Notes: generated from the letters alone by a model not told the origin. DNA of 64,000 bases from Hylemonella gracilis ATCC 19624 (GCF_000211835.1 NZ_AEGR01000109.1:1-64000); one strand, 5' to 3'. Counted from the stretch's first letter, positions 26,137 through 35,677 are shown. Numbers and translations are program-made.

Positions 26137-26928
26137 ATGAAGCCAGCACGTTCATCCGCCTCTGCCTCATCGCGCACCGCGTCTTCCTCCAAATCACCGC
26201 TGCGCCTGCCGCGCCTGGACGCTCTGCGCGGCGCGGCCTTGTTGTGGATGGCAGCGTTCCACGTCTGCTTTGACCTGGCCTACTTCGGCTGGCTGCAAGC
26301 CGACTTCTACCGCGACCCGTTCTGGACCACGCAGCGCACGCTGATCGTCAGCCTCTTCCTGCTGTGCGCGGGCCTGGGGCAGGCGCTGGCCCACACACAA
26401 AACATCGGCTGGCCGCGCTTCTGGAAACGCTGGGCGCAGATCGCAGGCTGCGCGCTGCTCGTGTCTCTGGGGTCATGGTTCATGTTCCCGGGCAGCTACA
26501 TCAGCTTCGGCGTGCTGCACGGCATGGCCGTGATGCTGCTGATCCTGCGCTGGGTCGGGCCGCGCCTGCGGCCCTGGCACTGCGCCCTGCTCGGCCTGCT
26601 GGCCGTCCTGCTGCCGCATTTCGTGCAGCACCCCTTCTTTGACACGCGCTGGACCAACTGGCTGGGCCTGGTGACGCGCAAACCCATCACCGAAGACTAC
26701 GTGCCCGTCCTGCCCTGGCTGGGCGTGATGCTCTGGGGTTACGGGCTGGGTCGTTGGCTGCTGGCGCGCACGCAGGGCAAGCGCACCGCGCCGATCCTCG
26801 GCGGCGCGGTGCCTAAAGGACTGACCCCGCTGGCGCTGCTGGGGCGCTGGTCCTTGAGCTTTTACATGCTGCACCAGCCGGTGTTGATGGGGGTGATGCT
26901 GGGGGTGGCGGCGGTGTGGGGCCGGTGA
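26137..26928 (+). CDS. DUF1624 / heparan-alpha-glucosaminide acetyltransferase-like membrane protein
   Basis: Integral membrane protein of 263 residues with a Ser/Ala-rich cytoplasmic start and about seven membrane helices. The opening RLPRLDALRGAALLWMAAFHVCFDLAYFG resembles the DUF1624 (HGSNAT-like) acyltransferase family, with the conserved His in AAFHVCFD and later SWFMFPGSYISFGVLHGMAV. Such proteins are thought to move acyl groups across the membrane. No partner enzyme lies next to it. Function beyond the family is not assignable. Confidence 0.78.
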   Translation: MKPARSSASASSRTASSSKSPLRLPRLDALRGAALLWMAAFHVCFDLAYFGWLQADFYRDPFWTTQRTLIVSLFLLCAGLGQALAHTQNIGWPRFWKRWAQIAGCALLVSLGSWFMFPGSYISFGVLHGMAVMLLILRWVGPRLRPWHCALLGLLAVLLPHFVQHPFFDTRWTNWLGLVTRKPITEDYVPVLPWLGVMLWGYGLGRWLLARTQGKRTAPILGGAVPKGLTPLALLGRWSLSFYMLHQPVLMGVMLGVAAVWGR

Positions 26929-26980
26929 AGAGAGGGCAGTCCCGGCCCGTGAGTAAAACAGCGCGGTGCTGACTCAGCCC

Positions 26981-28453
26981 TCACAAACCGCCTGCGTCAA
27001 AAGCGGCGGCCGCAGGATTTTCCTTGCGCATGCTGCCCGCGCTTGGCAGTGGCATTTGCAGCAAAGCGGCGACATCCAGAACACCCGATCCGTAGTTGCC
27101 CTTCTCTTCACCAGACCACTTCCCCGGTTTCGCGCTTTTCATCGCCAAGTATTTGAACGCCTTGGGAATTTGCCAGAGCCCCGTCTGCGCGTACTTGTCA
27201 TGGAGTGCGTCAACACCATGCCAAGCCAGCCACAACGCCGCCGCGCCGGAACAGCACGCTGTTGCATGGGAAGTGCCATGTCCGCTTTCCGCGGCCATGC
27301 TTGCTGGGGTCACGCCACCCGGTTTCCACGGCTCGGCACGAACGTGTCGAATGCCGTCCGCCGGGCCGCAGAGATCCACGTACGGGCCCTTGGCAGCGCG
27401 GCGCCATGGCTTGAGTCGAGGACCGACACCGCCCAGGGTGACGCATCGATTCAAACGGCCCGGGTAAATGACTTCCCCCCAACCCTGGCCTGCGGCACAG
27501 ACCACGATCAACCCTTTTTCATACGCGATATCGAGTGCCGTGGACAAATGGTCCGATGGAAATAGCGCACCAAGAGAAATATTGACGACGTGACACTGCT
27601 GCTCTATCGCCAGAATCACCGCGTCATGAACGTGCTCCTTGACATGGTCAATGATGACTGAATCGGTCACGCGGAATGGGATGATCTGCGCGCCAGGCGC
27701 CACGCCATAGAAAGGGCCGCCTTGCGCGGTCGGGTCGTACCCCGCAATCGTTGCGCTGATGCGAGTCCCGTGCCCTGGAAATCCAGGCAGAAATGGATCA
27801 CGTGGACCATCCGTGTCTTTGAGGCCATCCAGGAGATCAGCGCCTTCGTTTGGAAAGACCGTCCCGCTGGATCCCCCGCTCCATCCCAAGGCTTTGTGCT
27901 CTGTGTACCCCGTATCGATGTGGGCGATGCGCACATCTTTCCACGGGAGCGCATTTGCAAACTTCTCTTGCCCGGCGAACATGCGCCAGGCTGCAACGGC
28001 ATTGACCCCTCTTTCATCAATGTGCCAGTCGTAAGGTCCAGCAAAAGACCCCGGCAGAAATCCCAAAGACTTGTCTTCCAATTGCTCTGGTATTTGCCCG
28101 GGTATCAACTGCGACAAGGCTGCTGATGGCGCGTCAACATGCACGCCGCTTGTCATCCACTCAACATACTCTTTCAATGAAAGAACGCCAACGGATGCAG
28201 CGCCCCAGGATGAGAGTTTTTTGATCCATTCATCCGGCGCAGCGAGGCCCAGTTTCGCTCGCACGATCTGCTCCACGCCATGCGGTATCAAAAACTGCTT
28301 CGAAGAAACCACTCCCTCCAAGGCAGAGAGTGTGTCTGAGGACTCTAGAACCGCTTGCAATTGCTGGTGAAACTCACGCTGTTTCATCGTGTCGTCCGAC
28401 AAAGTCACCGTGGTGATTTGGCTTTCCGACAGGCTACTGAATTGGTCATTCAT
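26981..28453 (-). CDS. Cytoplasmic subtilisin-like (S8) serine protease with novel N-terminal domain
   Basis: Protein of 490 residues (MNDQFSSLSESQ) with a strong site GGAGGTTC before the ATG at 28453. The S8 domain starts at about residue 143. Its triad is Asp180 (RIAHIDTGY), His229 (GFPGHGTRIS) and Ser395 (GHGTSHATACCSG). At the oxyanion position, where subtilases normally have Asn in AAGN, this protein reads CAAGQGWG (Gln323). There is no signal peptide or propeptide-like export region, so it should act inside the cell. The first ~140 residues are unrecognised. It starts 38 bases after the mod stop on the same strand, making it the last gene of the restriction-type operon. Composition is AT-richer than the core chromosome. 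Confidence 0.88.
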   Translation of the reverse strand: MNDQFSSLSESQITTVTLSDDTMKQREFHQQLQAVLESSDTLSALEGVVSSKQFLIPHGVEQIVRAKLGLAAPDEWIKKLSSWGAASVGVLSLKEYVEWMTSGVHVDAPSAALSQLIPGQIPEQLEDKSLGFLPGSFAGPYDWHIDERGVNAVAAWRMFAGQEKFANALPWKDVRIAHIDTGYTEHKALGWSGGSSGTVFPNEGADLLDGLKDTDGPRDPFLPGFPGHGTRISATIAGYDPTAQGGPFYGVAPGAQIIPFRVTDSVIIDHVKEHVHDAVILAIEQQCHVVNISLGALFPSDHLSTALDIAYEKGLIVVCAAGQGWGEVIYPGRLNRCVTLGGVGPRLKPWRRAAKGPYVDLCGPADGIRHVRAEPWKPGGVTPASMAAESGHGTSHATACCSGAAALWLAWHGVDALHDKYAQTGLWQIPKAFKYLAMKSAKPGKWSGEEKGNYGSGVLDVAALLQMPLPSAGSMRKENPAAAAFDAGGL

Positions 28454-28491
28454 GACAAGAACCTCCAGCGGCAATCAACGACCTTGCGTCC

Positions 28492-31464
28492 TCACACCCT
28501 GAACACCTTCATCACCTCATCCCCTAAATGGTTGATGACCTTCACGGCGATGCGCCCACTGCTCGGCTTGTCGAAGGGGCGGGACACGTCGCTGTTGAGC
28601 GAATCCCAGGCTTCCTGGTTGATTTCAGCCTTGAGTGTGGTCTTGAGCGACTTGTAGGGATCGTTGGCGCCGAGGAAGTAGGCGTGGCGGACGAAGAAAC
28701 TTTCTTCGTTGTAGTCGGTGTCGATGAACCAGCAGGCGATGCCGTCGGCGCCGTCGCTGCGCACTTCGCCTGTGCTGGGGTCGAACACGTCCACGCCGTT
28801 GACCTTGACTTTCAGTTCGCCGGTGGCCCGCTCACCGGCCTTGAACGGCTGGTCGGTGGCGGCATCCAGGATGGTGATGTCTGGCTCGCCAAAGATCACG
28901 AAGAGGTTGCCCTTGCCCGTGTTCTTCAGGTCTTCGGCCATGTGCAGGTCGGCGTTCATGCGCGCCTTCAGCACGGGGATGCGACCCAGCTTCTCGAACT
29001 CGCTGCTGTGCGCGTCGTAGTTGAAGGCGCAAGCCACCAGCACGTCAAAACCGGCGTCACCCGCCTCCTTGGCTGCGCTCACCAGATCAGGCCGCGAGAC
29101 GGTGCCAAACTCGGGGCCGATGAAGATGGCAGCGCGCTTTTCGGCGCCGCCTTCACCTTCGGTGTAGCGGCCTTCACCACACACATAACTGCCCGGCCAG
29201 GGCGTGAGGGCGGTGAAACTGATGCGGTCCTGCTTGTGCGCCTGCTGCACGCCCGCCGTGCGCAGGTTTTCCAGGATGATGGCGGCGAAGTCGCGTACGC
29301 TGGTGCCGCCGTAGCCGGCTTCGGGTTCGGCGGCTTTATTGCCGTCCATCACATCGCCGTTTTCGTCCACACCCAGGGTGCGGTGGGGCGAGAGGCTTTC
29401 CACGGTGAAGGGGCCGGCCACGCGCACCTTCTTCTTGTCCTCGTACGGCTTGTCGTAGAGAAATTCGAACTCGGCCTTGGCTGCAATCGAGGCGTCGATT
29501 TCCTTTTGCCGGGCGATGCGCTGCGCCCACCAGTCGGCGTGCAGCTTCCTGATTTCTTGTACGCGTGCGTTGCGGTCCACCGGTGTTGTCGTGACCCGTT
29601 GCTGGAAGCCACTGGTCAACCAGGTGGGAATATGAGGCTCGATGTCGCGAGGCACCTCCCACTCCTGCCATTGCTGCTCGGTCAATTCGTTGAGTTTGAA
29701 GCGCAGCGGTTCCAGCACAGCTTGGAACTTTTCCCAGATCACGTCGATCTCGATGTTGTTGGCAATATCTCCCGAAGTTGTGTTTGTGACATGCTCATAG
29801 ACGAATCCAAGCCTCACATCGCTGCGCACGGGGGAAGACGCAGGCGCTCGTTGCGTTACCTCAGCAACCTTTAGTTGGCCTTCGCGGCTGTCTGCAAGCA
29901 GATAGTAGGGGTAGCGGGCACCCATGATGCGGGCGCGAGCCAAGGCAAGTGCAACACGTGAGGTATCGATAGTGATCCAGCGACGCCCCCATTGCTCGGC
30001 AACGTAGGCCGTCGTTCCTGATCCGCAAGTAATGTCAAGAACAAGGTCACCTGGGTCAGTCGCCAAAAGCAAGCATCGTTGTACGACACGTTCATTTGTC
30101 TGGACAACGTAGATTTGATTCGACGCGCCTCCGAAGCCATCCCACCAATTCGAAATTTCGCGTATTGATGGCTGCGGTGAGTGCCGAACAAACCGCACGT
30201 CCGTGTTTTGAGGATGAAGTCGATCTGCTCGCCCGAGCCGCTCCATACCTGGCGTGCTTCCATCGTCTTCAATCACCGTGTGCTTCCAACACTGCCCTGG
30301 TTTGATCGGGAAAGTACGCCCGCGGAACTTGAAGTCATGTGACTGCTGCCGCCGATTTCCTCCACTCTTCAGCGGATTAGCGGCAAATAACTTCGAGGCC
30401 GGATACCGCCTTTCGAGAGCGGCGAGATCATCGCTGTACTTAAATCCATCCAGCTCTTCGAGCTCAGTCAATCGAAGCCTTCGGCCATCGCTTAACTCAA
30501 TGAAAGGGAAATCCTCAAGAAGCTCGAATTGGCTACGCACCTCATAGATAGGTCGAATCTTGAGTTGGTTCGATGATTTCTTTTGCTTGCCATACCAAAG
30601 AATGAAGTCATTTACAGGGTCCAATGTTCCGCCCTTCTGGCTCCCTTTTTTCTTCACCAGAATCTCAGTAATACAGTTCTCATCCCCAAACACCTCATCC
30701 ATCACCGCCCGCACCCGGTGCACGTTCTCATCCCCGATCTGCACAAAGATCGAGCCGCTGTCGGTCAGCAGATCGCGCGCCACGGTCAGGCGGTCGCGCA
30801 GGTAGGTGAGGTAGGAGTGGATGCCATCGCGCCAGGTATCGCGGAAGGCTTTGACCTGCTCGGGCTCGCGGGTGATGTGACCGGCGTTGCCGTCTTTCAC
30901 GTCCCGGCTGGTGGTGCTCCACTGGAAGTTGCTGTTGAATTTGATGCCGTAGGGCGGGTCGAAGTAGATGCATTGCACCTTGCCACGCAGACCCTCGCGC
31001 TCGGCCAGGCTGGCCATGACGGCCAGGCTGTCGCCCAGGATCATGCGGTTGGCCCAGTGGGCGTCGTGCTGGTAGAACTCGGTCTTGGCCTCGTTGCTGG
31101 GCAGGCCGTTGAAGTCGGCAAACAAATCCGCCACGAACCCCTGCTGCTGGGTGGCGGCCGCGGCCTGGGCCGCCTCGGTCTGGCGCTTCAGGTCGTCGAT
31201 CAGCACCTTGGGGTGGACTTTTTCCTGGATGTAGAGCGGCGGGGCATGGACGACCAGATCGCTCCAGTCCTGCACGTCCTTGCCGCGCCAGACGAGCTGC
31301 GGGTCCAGGTCCTGGTTGCGGCGCTCGTAGGCCACGCGGATGGGGGCCTTGTCCTCGTCGCGCAGGATGCTCTGGTATTCCGCCGTGGGAATGTTCTTGC
31401 GCGTGGCGTCGTCGTGCTTGAGGGTTTCGACCTGAAGCGGTGCTTTGGGTTTGCGGGTGGCCAT
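28492..31464 (-). CDS. Type III-like DNA methyltransferase (Mod)
   Basis: Site-specific adenine (or N4-cytosine) methyltransferase of 990 residues. I start it at 31464 (MATRKPKAPLQ), one base after the stop of the preceding nuclease gene; the frame extends to 31665 but would overlap that gene. Catalytic motif IV is Asp169-Pro-Pro-Tyr172 (CIYFDPPYGIKF). SAM motif I comes later (VLDITCGSGTTAY, about residue 480), so the order is that of beta-class Mod enzymes. The target-recognition region lies between, roughly residues 250-470, in strikingly AT-richer DNA. A long C-terminal part (about 300 residues) exceeds classical Mod proteins. It should protect host DNA from the Res protein and set recognition specificity. 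Confidence 0.9.
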   Translation of the reverse strand: MATRKPKAPLQVETLKHDDATRKNIPTAEYQSILRDEDKAPIRVAYERRNQDLDPQLVWRGKDVQDWSDLVVHAPPLYIQEKVHPKVLIDDLKRQTEAAQAAAATQQQGFVADLFADFNGLPSNEAKTEFYQHDAHWANRMILGDSLAVMASLAEREGLRGKVQCIYFDPPYGIKFNSNFQWSTTSRDVKDGNAGHITREPEQVKAFRDTWRDGIHSYLTYLRDRLTVARDLLTDSGSIFVQIGDENVHRVRAVMDEVFGDENCITEILVKKKGSQKGGTLDPVNDFILWYGKQKKSSNQLKIRPIYEVRSQFELLEDFPFIELSDGRRLRLTELEELDGFKYSDDLAALERRYPASKLFAANPLKSGGNRRQQSHDFKFRGRTFPIKPGQCWKHTVIEDDGSTPGMERLGRADRLHPQNTDVRFVRHSPQPSIREISNWWDGFGGASNQIYVVQTNERVVQRCLLLATDPGDLVLDITCGSGTTAYVAEQWGRRWITIDTSRVALALARARIMGARYPYYLLADSREGQLKVAEVTQRAPASSPVRSDVRLGFVYEHVTNTTSGDIANNIEIDVIWEKFQAVLEPLRFKLNELTEQQWQEWEVPRDIEPHIPTWLTSGFQQRVTTTPVDRNARVQEIRKLHADWWAQRIARQKEIDASIAAKAEFEFLYDKPYEDKKKVRVAGPFTVESLSPHRTLGVDENGDVMDGNKAAEPEAGYGGTSVRDFAAIILENLRTAGVQQAHKQDRISFTALTPWPGSYVCGEGRYTEGEGGAEKRAAIFIGPEFGTVSRPDLVSAAKEAGDAGFDVLVACAFNYDAHSSEFEKLGRIPVLKARMNADLHMAEDLKNTGKGNLFVIFGEPDITILDAATDQPFKAGERATGELKVKVNGVDVFDPSTGEVRSDGADGIACWFIDTDYNEESFFVRHAYFLGANDPYKSLKTTLKAEINQEAWDSLNSDVSRPFDKPSSGRIAVKVINHLGDEVMKVFRV

Positions 31465-31465
31465 T

Positions 31466-32104
31466 TCAGATCTGCGTGGAGTTGTTTGAGTTGCGGCCCG
31501 GGTGAAGGTTGCATGCGACATGTTCAACAGCCAACGCTTCTCCACAGGAATGTAGATGCTTGGAAAGGAACGACCACCTGATTGGGTGATCGATCGTCGC
31601 TCCTTGCTGCTGCAGCGGCAATTCCTCGTCCATACGTTCACGAAGTCTGTCGACCAGGCCTGCAATGTTCTGGCTCAGAAAATAGGCAATCAGCAAGCCA
31701 CGCCCCTCACGCCCCGTCGTATACCTGACGAGCAATTGCTCCAAGCCATCGAAGTGCTTCTGAGGCCCGTCATAAATCTTGGCTTCTCCCAGCCGCTTGC
31801 GCATTGGATAGGAGTGATCCGCAACAATGGTCATATCGACGTGACCATTGGAATTTGCTTCTTGTGTGACTGTCAGCCCTGGAATCGACAGGGCCATTGC
31901 AAGCACACCGGTCAGCCCCACTTCGCCAAGCCCTGCAAAATTCCTGCTGTTCGCTTCAAGCCCTGCAATCGCTTGCGCCAAGAGAACATCGAGGGCGGCA
32001 TCAAACTCCTCGTCGTTCCTGGCTGTCAGGAGGGCCAAATACTCGGGCGCTTTTCTCTGCAAAGCTTCCACATATCCTGCAACACTGTCGACTCTATTCA
32101 CCAC
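31466..32104 (-). CDS. Small PD-(D/E)XK nuclease-like protein between res and mod
   Basis: Protein of 212 residues from overlapping GTG codons at 32104/32101. The start overlaps the res stop by 11 bases, and the stop is one base before mod, so it is translationally locked into the operon. The pattern fits the PD-(D/E)XK fold: helix Glu61 (GLGEVGLTG), Asp90 (NGHVDMTIV), Glu107-x-Lys109 (RLGEAKIYDG), then Gln/Tyr in GLEQLLVRY. I do not recognise a named family. It is separate from the nuclease site in the C-terminal part of Res, so the system has two candidate nuclease active sites. Base composition matches the adjoining 3' end of res rather than most of mod. Confidence 0.75.
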   Translation of the reverse strand: MVNRVDSVAGYVEALQRKAPEYLALLTARNDEEFDAALDVLLAQAIAGLEANSRNFAGLGEVGLTGVLAMALSIPGLTVTQEANSNGHVDMTIVADHSYPMRKRLGEAKIYDGPQKHFDGLEQLLVRYTTGREGRGLLIAYFLSQNIAGLVDRLRERMDEELPLQQQGATIDHPIRWSFLSKHLHSCGEALAVEHVACNLHPGRNSNNSTQI

Positions 32105-35100
32105 GAGGCCCCCCCTTTCCCACGCTCGGCTTCCATCGCATACTTACAGTGGAAGCCCATTGATCCCATTCTTCGTCCGACAACGTCTTTTTCCTGTGCC
32201 AGGCCGTGAGTTTGTCAATGAACTCTTTCAGTGGAACCGGCGTATTGGTCGACTGCGCAACCAGCCCCAAAGCAAGTGTGCCAGCGCCTTGTCTTGTGAG
32301 CGCTGCCAGGACCGCAAGCACATCCCCCTCTGAACAACCAACGGTTTGCGAAATGCGCCGCAAATCACTGATCCGTAATTCATGGTTATCGGTCTTAGAG
32401 AGAATGCTCCAGATGGCTTGGTTCACACCGGTGGGAATCGGAAGTGCACCGAAACTTTGTTGAATTAGTGCACTGGATCGATTGCGCAACATCTCCAGTT
32501 CAGAGGATATTCCTTCGGACAACTGGTCAACTATCCTGGCAAGTTCGGCTTTCAATTTCTCAGCCAAGTCTTGCTCCATCGCATAGACCTCGCTGAATTC
32601 GGCAAACGCCCAGCGGCCATGGGTGCCCAGGGCGTTGACGCCGGGCAGCCAATAGACCTGCATCGTCTCTTTCTTGACCTTGGCGTCTTCGCCCCGATAG
32701 CCCTTGATTTCGACAATGAGGTTCAGCGGTTTGTCCGGCCCATGGCCATCGTCCACACGCAAAATGAAATCCGGCCGGTAACGGCGTGCCTCGCCCGCCA
32801 TGAGGTAGGGCACTTCAAAACCAAGGTTGTGGTTCTTCACATAGGCCAGCACTTGAGGGTGGGCCTCGGCGACGCGGCAGAACTCGGCCTCCCAGTCGCT
32901 GTCGGTGATGATCCAGTTGAGGTGGCACTTGGGGCCACCCACCGACATCCCACTCGTGTCCCAGCGCGTCGTCTTGGAAGTGTTGAAGTTCACATAACGA
33001 GTCGTGCCCACCGGGTTGTACGGGTCAAGCAGGGCACGAATGCGGCTGTCACCCGCCTCGATGTGCGCCCGATTGATGGCTGCCGTGATCTTCTCGCAGG
33101 CCATATCGGCCAACTGAAAGTACATCAGCTGGGCTGGGAAGGTATTGCCCAGGCAGACAAGGTGCTGGTCCAACCACTCCTTGGCAATGCGCCTGAGTTG
33201 ACCGAAGAGGTGCAGCTTCAACTCACCATTGGGATCGCGGTACTGGGTGCTGAGCAGATGCTTGGTGAGGTGCATGAGCAGCGTGGGCTGTCGCATACCT
33301 TCTAGATGACTCAGATCCAGATCAACACCTTCCCCGATGATCCCGGCGTTGTGTACGCGGGACGGCCCCACCAGCTCAGGCGTGAGTCTGAGCATGGAGT
33401 CTTCCGTGAAATGCGCGGTGATGCGCTCTTCGGGCAACTCCACCCGATAACCCTCCACGCGAGGGAACCGTATTTCCAGATGCTCCCGATCAGGTTTGAC
33501 AGCCTTGACCTGCACCGTGTCGCGCGGCGGTTGCGGCGGGGCGACGACCGGCTCAGCGTTGAAGTTGAAGGGGATGCCGAGCACATCGGCGTATTCGACG
33601 TTGAACAGCCCCTCGTCATTGAGGTCGTAAGACTGACGGCGCAAGGCGCGGCCAATCACCTGTTCACACAGCAACTGGGTGCCGAAGGCACGCACGCCCA
33701 AGACATGCGTCACGTTGTTGGCGTCCCACCCCTCGGTGAGCATGGAGACGGAGACCACGCAGCGGATGGATTCGCCCAGCCTGCCGGGTTTGCCCACCGT
33801 GTTCATCACTTCGCGGAGGATGGCCGCGTCGTCCAGTTCCTTGCCGCTCTTCAACTCATCGGCCAGTTTGCCGCCGCGTTCCAAGATTTCATGACGAAAC
33901 TGCTCAATCTCCGGCCCCGCCATGGCACGGAAGTTGTCATCCAAGGCCTCACCGGATTCCAGTTGCGTGCTATCAATCAGAAGTGTCCGCGGACGCGGCA
34001 GTGGCCGGTTCGCATCGTCATAGTTGCGGAACAGGCTCAAGCGACCGTTGACCACAGTGGGGGTGCCGTCGGCGTTCTGGCGCTGAAAGCCAGATATGTA
34101 GTCGTAGACCAGCTTGGATGTGGACGTGTTGTTGCACACCACGATGAAGCAAGGGGGCACGGTGATGCCCGCCTTGCTCCACAACTCGTAAGTCAGTTGG
34201 TAGTGGCCGTACAGAGCTTCCAGCGCGGTCTGCAGGCGGGTGGGCAACTTGAGCGGGTCCAGCCCCTCGGACTTGCCCCGGCCCTTTTTGGGCATGTCCT
34301 TGCGAATGTTTTCCCAAAGGTTGCGGAACACCGGCAGATCATCCTTGCTGGCACCGGGCAGATTGTCGGCAACGGGCACGCGGGGTAGTTTGACAATGCC
34401 GCATTCGATGGCATCCATGAGGGAGAAGTCGCTCATGGTCCAGGGGAAAAGAGTGCCCTCCACATAACCCGATCCGCGCAGGAAGAAGGGCGTGGCCGAG
34501 AGGTCCATGACACGCGTGACGCTCAGCTTGCGGTTCACGGCTTCCAAACCGGAAATCCACAGGCGAGCGGCTTCGTTGTTCTCCTCGGCTTCTTTCTTCT
34601 CGTCGCCAGAAAGTTCCTCGTCCGTCTCGGCGACTTCCGCCTTAGGCTTTTCGCGGTAGCAGTGATGGGCCTCGTCGTTGATGACCATGACGCTGGACAA
34701 GCCCATGAGTTCAGGCATGACACGTTGCAGCATCTGGCCCTCGGTCTCCAGCGTATTGAGCTCTTCACCACCTCGGCCTTGCAACAGCAGGCGCCCGCCC
34801 TTGGACAACTCCATGCGCTCGCGCAACTTGAAGGCGTGGTAGTTGGTGATGACGATCTTGGCTTTGCCCAGGTCGGCCATCATGTCACTGGGCACGAGTT
34901 CGCGGCTGGCGTAGTAGCTATTCGGGTCATGCGGCTGCAGGACTTGCAGCCGATCCTTGATGGTGAGTCCCGGAGCCACCACCAGGAATCCGCGCGTGAA
35001 CTTCTTGCTGGTGGGGCGCCGCACGGCGTTGACGGTCTGCCAGGCGATGAGCATGGCCATGACCGTGGTCTTGCCGGCACCGGTGGCCAGCTTGAGCGCG

Positions 35101-35603
35101 AGTCGCATCAAACCTGGGTTGGCGTCGGCGTTGGCGCCTTGCAGATGGTCTAGAAAGGTCTGCCCGGCCTTCCCCCGGTTGGGGGCGACTTCGGTCAGCC
35201 AAATCGCGGTTTCCACCGCCTCCACCTGGCAGAAGAAGGGCCGCACCCCGCTGAATGGATGGCTCCGCCAGTGCTGGAGCAGGCGGGCGGTTTCGGGCGT
35301 CACACCCCAATCGGCGGGATTGGGAATGGCGCGCCATTTGTCCACTTCGGCTCGCACGCCGTTGATGATGGCCGAGTGATATTGCTGATGCTCATCCGAA
35401 ACCTCGCTGCCCAGCCCAAGCTCGGTCTGCTGGGCCTGGCCCTTCAGCTTTTTGGGTTTGGGAATGGGGGTGATGAACTCAGCCCTACGCCGGGAATCCT
35501 TGATGCGCTGGGTAGGTTGCCCACTGGCGTCCAACTCCCAATGCCGCCCAGGATAGGCGTACGGCGAGTTGAGGATGGGCTTGTTGAAGAATTCTGACGA
35601 CAC
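32094..35603 (-). CDS. Type III-like restriction subunit (Res): SF2 helicase plus PD-(D/E)XK nuclease
   Basis: Protein of 1169 residues from a GTG at 35603 with AAGGGAG about ten bases upstream. SF2 motifs are Walker A LATGAGKTTV (172-181), Walker B/DEAH INDEAHHCY (Asp310), motif III MDLSATPFF, and motif VI EQVIGRALRRQ. A C-terminal nuclease site follows at about residues 945-966 (RYRPDFIL ... LIVEIKGYRG). The last ~150 residues form a small helical domain after the nuclease. The N-terminus (FFNKPILNSPY ... HWELDASGQPT) resembles Res-like proteins I recall as the BPTD_3080 group. With Mod it would translocate on and cleave unmethylated foreign DNA. It is the first large gene of the operon, preceded by a palindrome. 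Confidence 0.9.
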   Translation of the reverse strand: MSSEFFNKPILNSPYAYPGRHWELDASGQPTQRIKDSRRRAEFITPIPKPKKLKGQAQQTELGLGSEVSDEHQQYHSAIINGVRAEVDKWRAIPNPADWGVTPETARLLQHWRSHPFSGVRPFFCQVEAVETAIWLTEVAPNRGKAGQTFLDHLQGANADANPGLMRLALKLATGAGKTTVMAMLIAWQTVNAVRRPTSKKFTRGFLVVAPGLTIKDRLQVLQPHDPNSYYASRELVPSDMMADLGKAKIVITNYHAFKLRERMELSKGGRLLLQGRGGEELNTLETEGQMLQRVMPELMGLSSVMVINDEAHHCYREKPKAEVAETDEELSGDEKKEAEENNEAARLWISGLEAVNRKLSVTRVMDLSATPFFLRGSGYVEGTLFPWTMSDFSLMDAIECGIVKLPRVPVADNLPGASKDDLPVFRNLWENIRKDMPKKGRGKSEGLDPLKLPTRLQTALEALYGHYQLTYELWSKAGITVPPCFIVVCNNTSTSKLVYDYISGFQRQNADGTPTVVNGRLSLFRNYDDANRPLPRPRTLLIDSTQLESGEALDDNFRAMAGPEIEQFRHEILERGGKLADELKSGKELDDAAILREVMNTVGKPGRLGESIRCVVSVSMLTEGWDANNVTHVLGVRAFGTQLLCEQVIGRALRRQSYDLNDEGLFNVEYADVLGIPFNFNAEPVVAPPQPPRDTVQVKAVKPDREHLEIRFPRVEGYRVELPEERITAHFTEDSMLRLTPELVGPSRVHNAGIIGEGVDLDLSHLEGMRQPTLLMHLTKHLLSTQYRDPNGELKLHLFGQLRRIAKEWLDQHLVCLGNTFPAQLMYFQLADMACEKITAAINRAHIEAGDSRIRALLDPYNPVGTTRYVNFNTSKTTRWDTSGMSVGGPKCHLNWIITDSDWEAEFCRVAEAHPQVLAYVKNHNLGFEVPYLMAGEARRYRPDFILRVDDGHGPDKPLNLIVEIKGYRGEDAKVKKETMQVYWLPGVNALGTHGRWAFAEFSEVYAMEQDLAEKLKAELARIVDQLSEGISSELEMLRNRSSALIQQSFGALPIPTGVNQAIWSILSKTDNHELRISDLRRISQTVGCSEGDVLAVLAALTRQGAGTLALGLVAQSTNTPVPLKEFIDKLTAWHRKKTLSDEEWDQWASTVSMRWKPSVGKGGPRGE

Positions 35604-35677
35604 GCGAATTTGACTCCCTTAAAGTTTGCCGCCACCCCGGACGCCAAATGAGATCGTTTGTTTTGTTTTCCATTCTA

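Noticed and set aside
31467-31665. N-terminal extension of mod
   Set aside because: It would overlap the PD-(D/E)XK gene by about 200 bases, and the ATG at 31464 is one base after that gene's stop, a typical coupled start.
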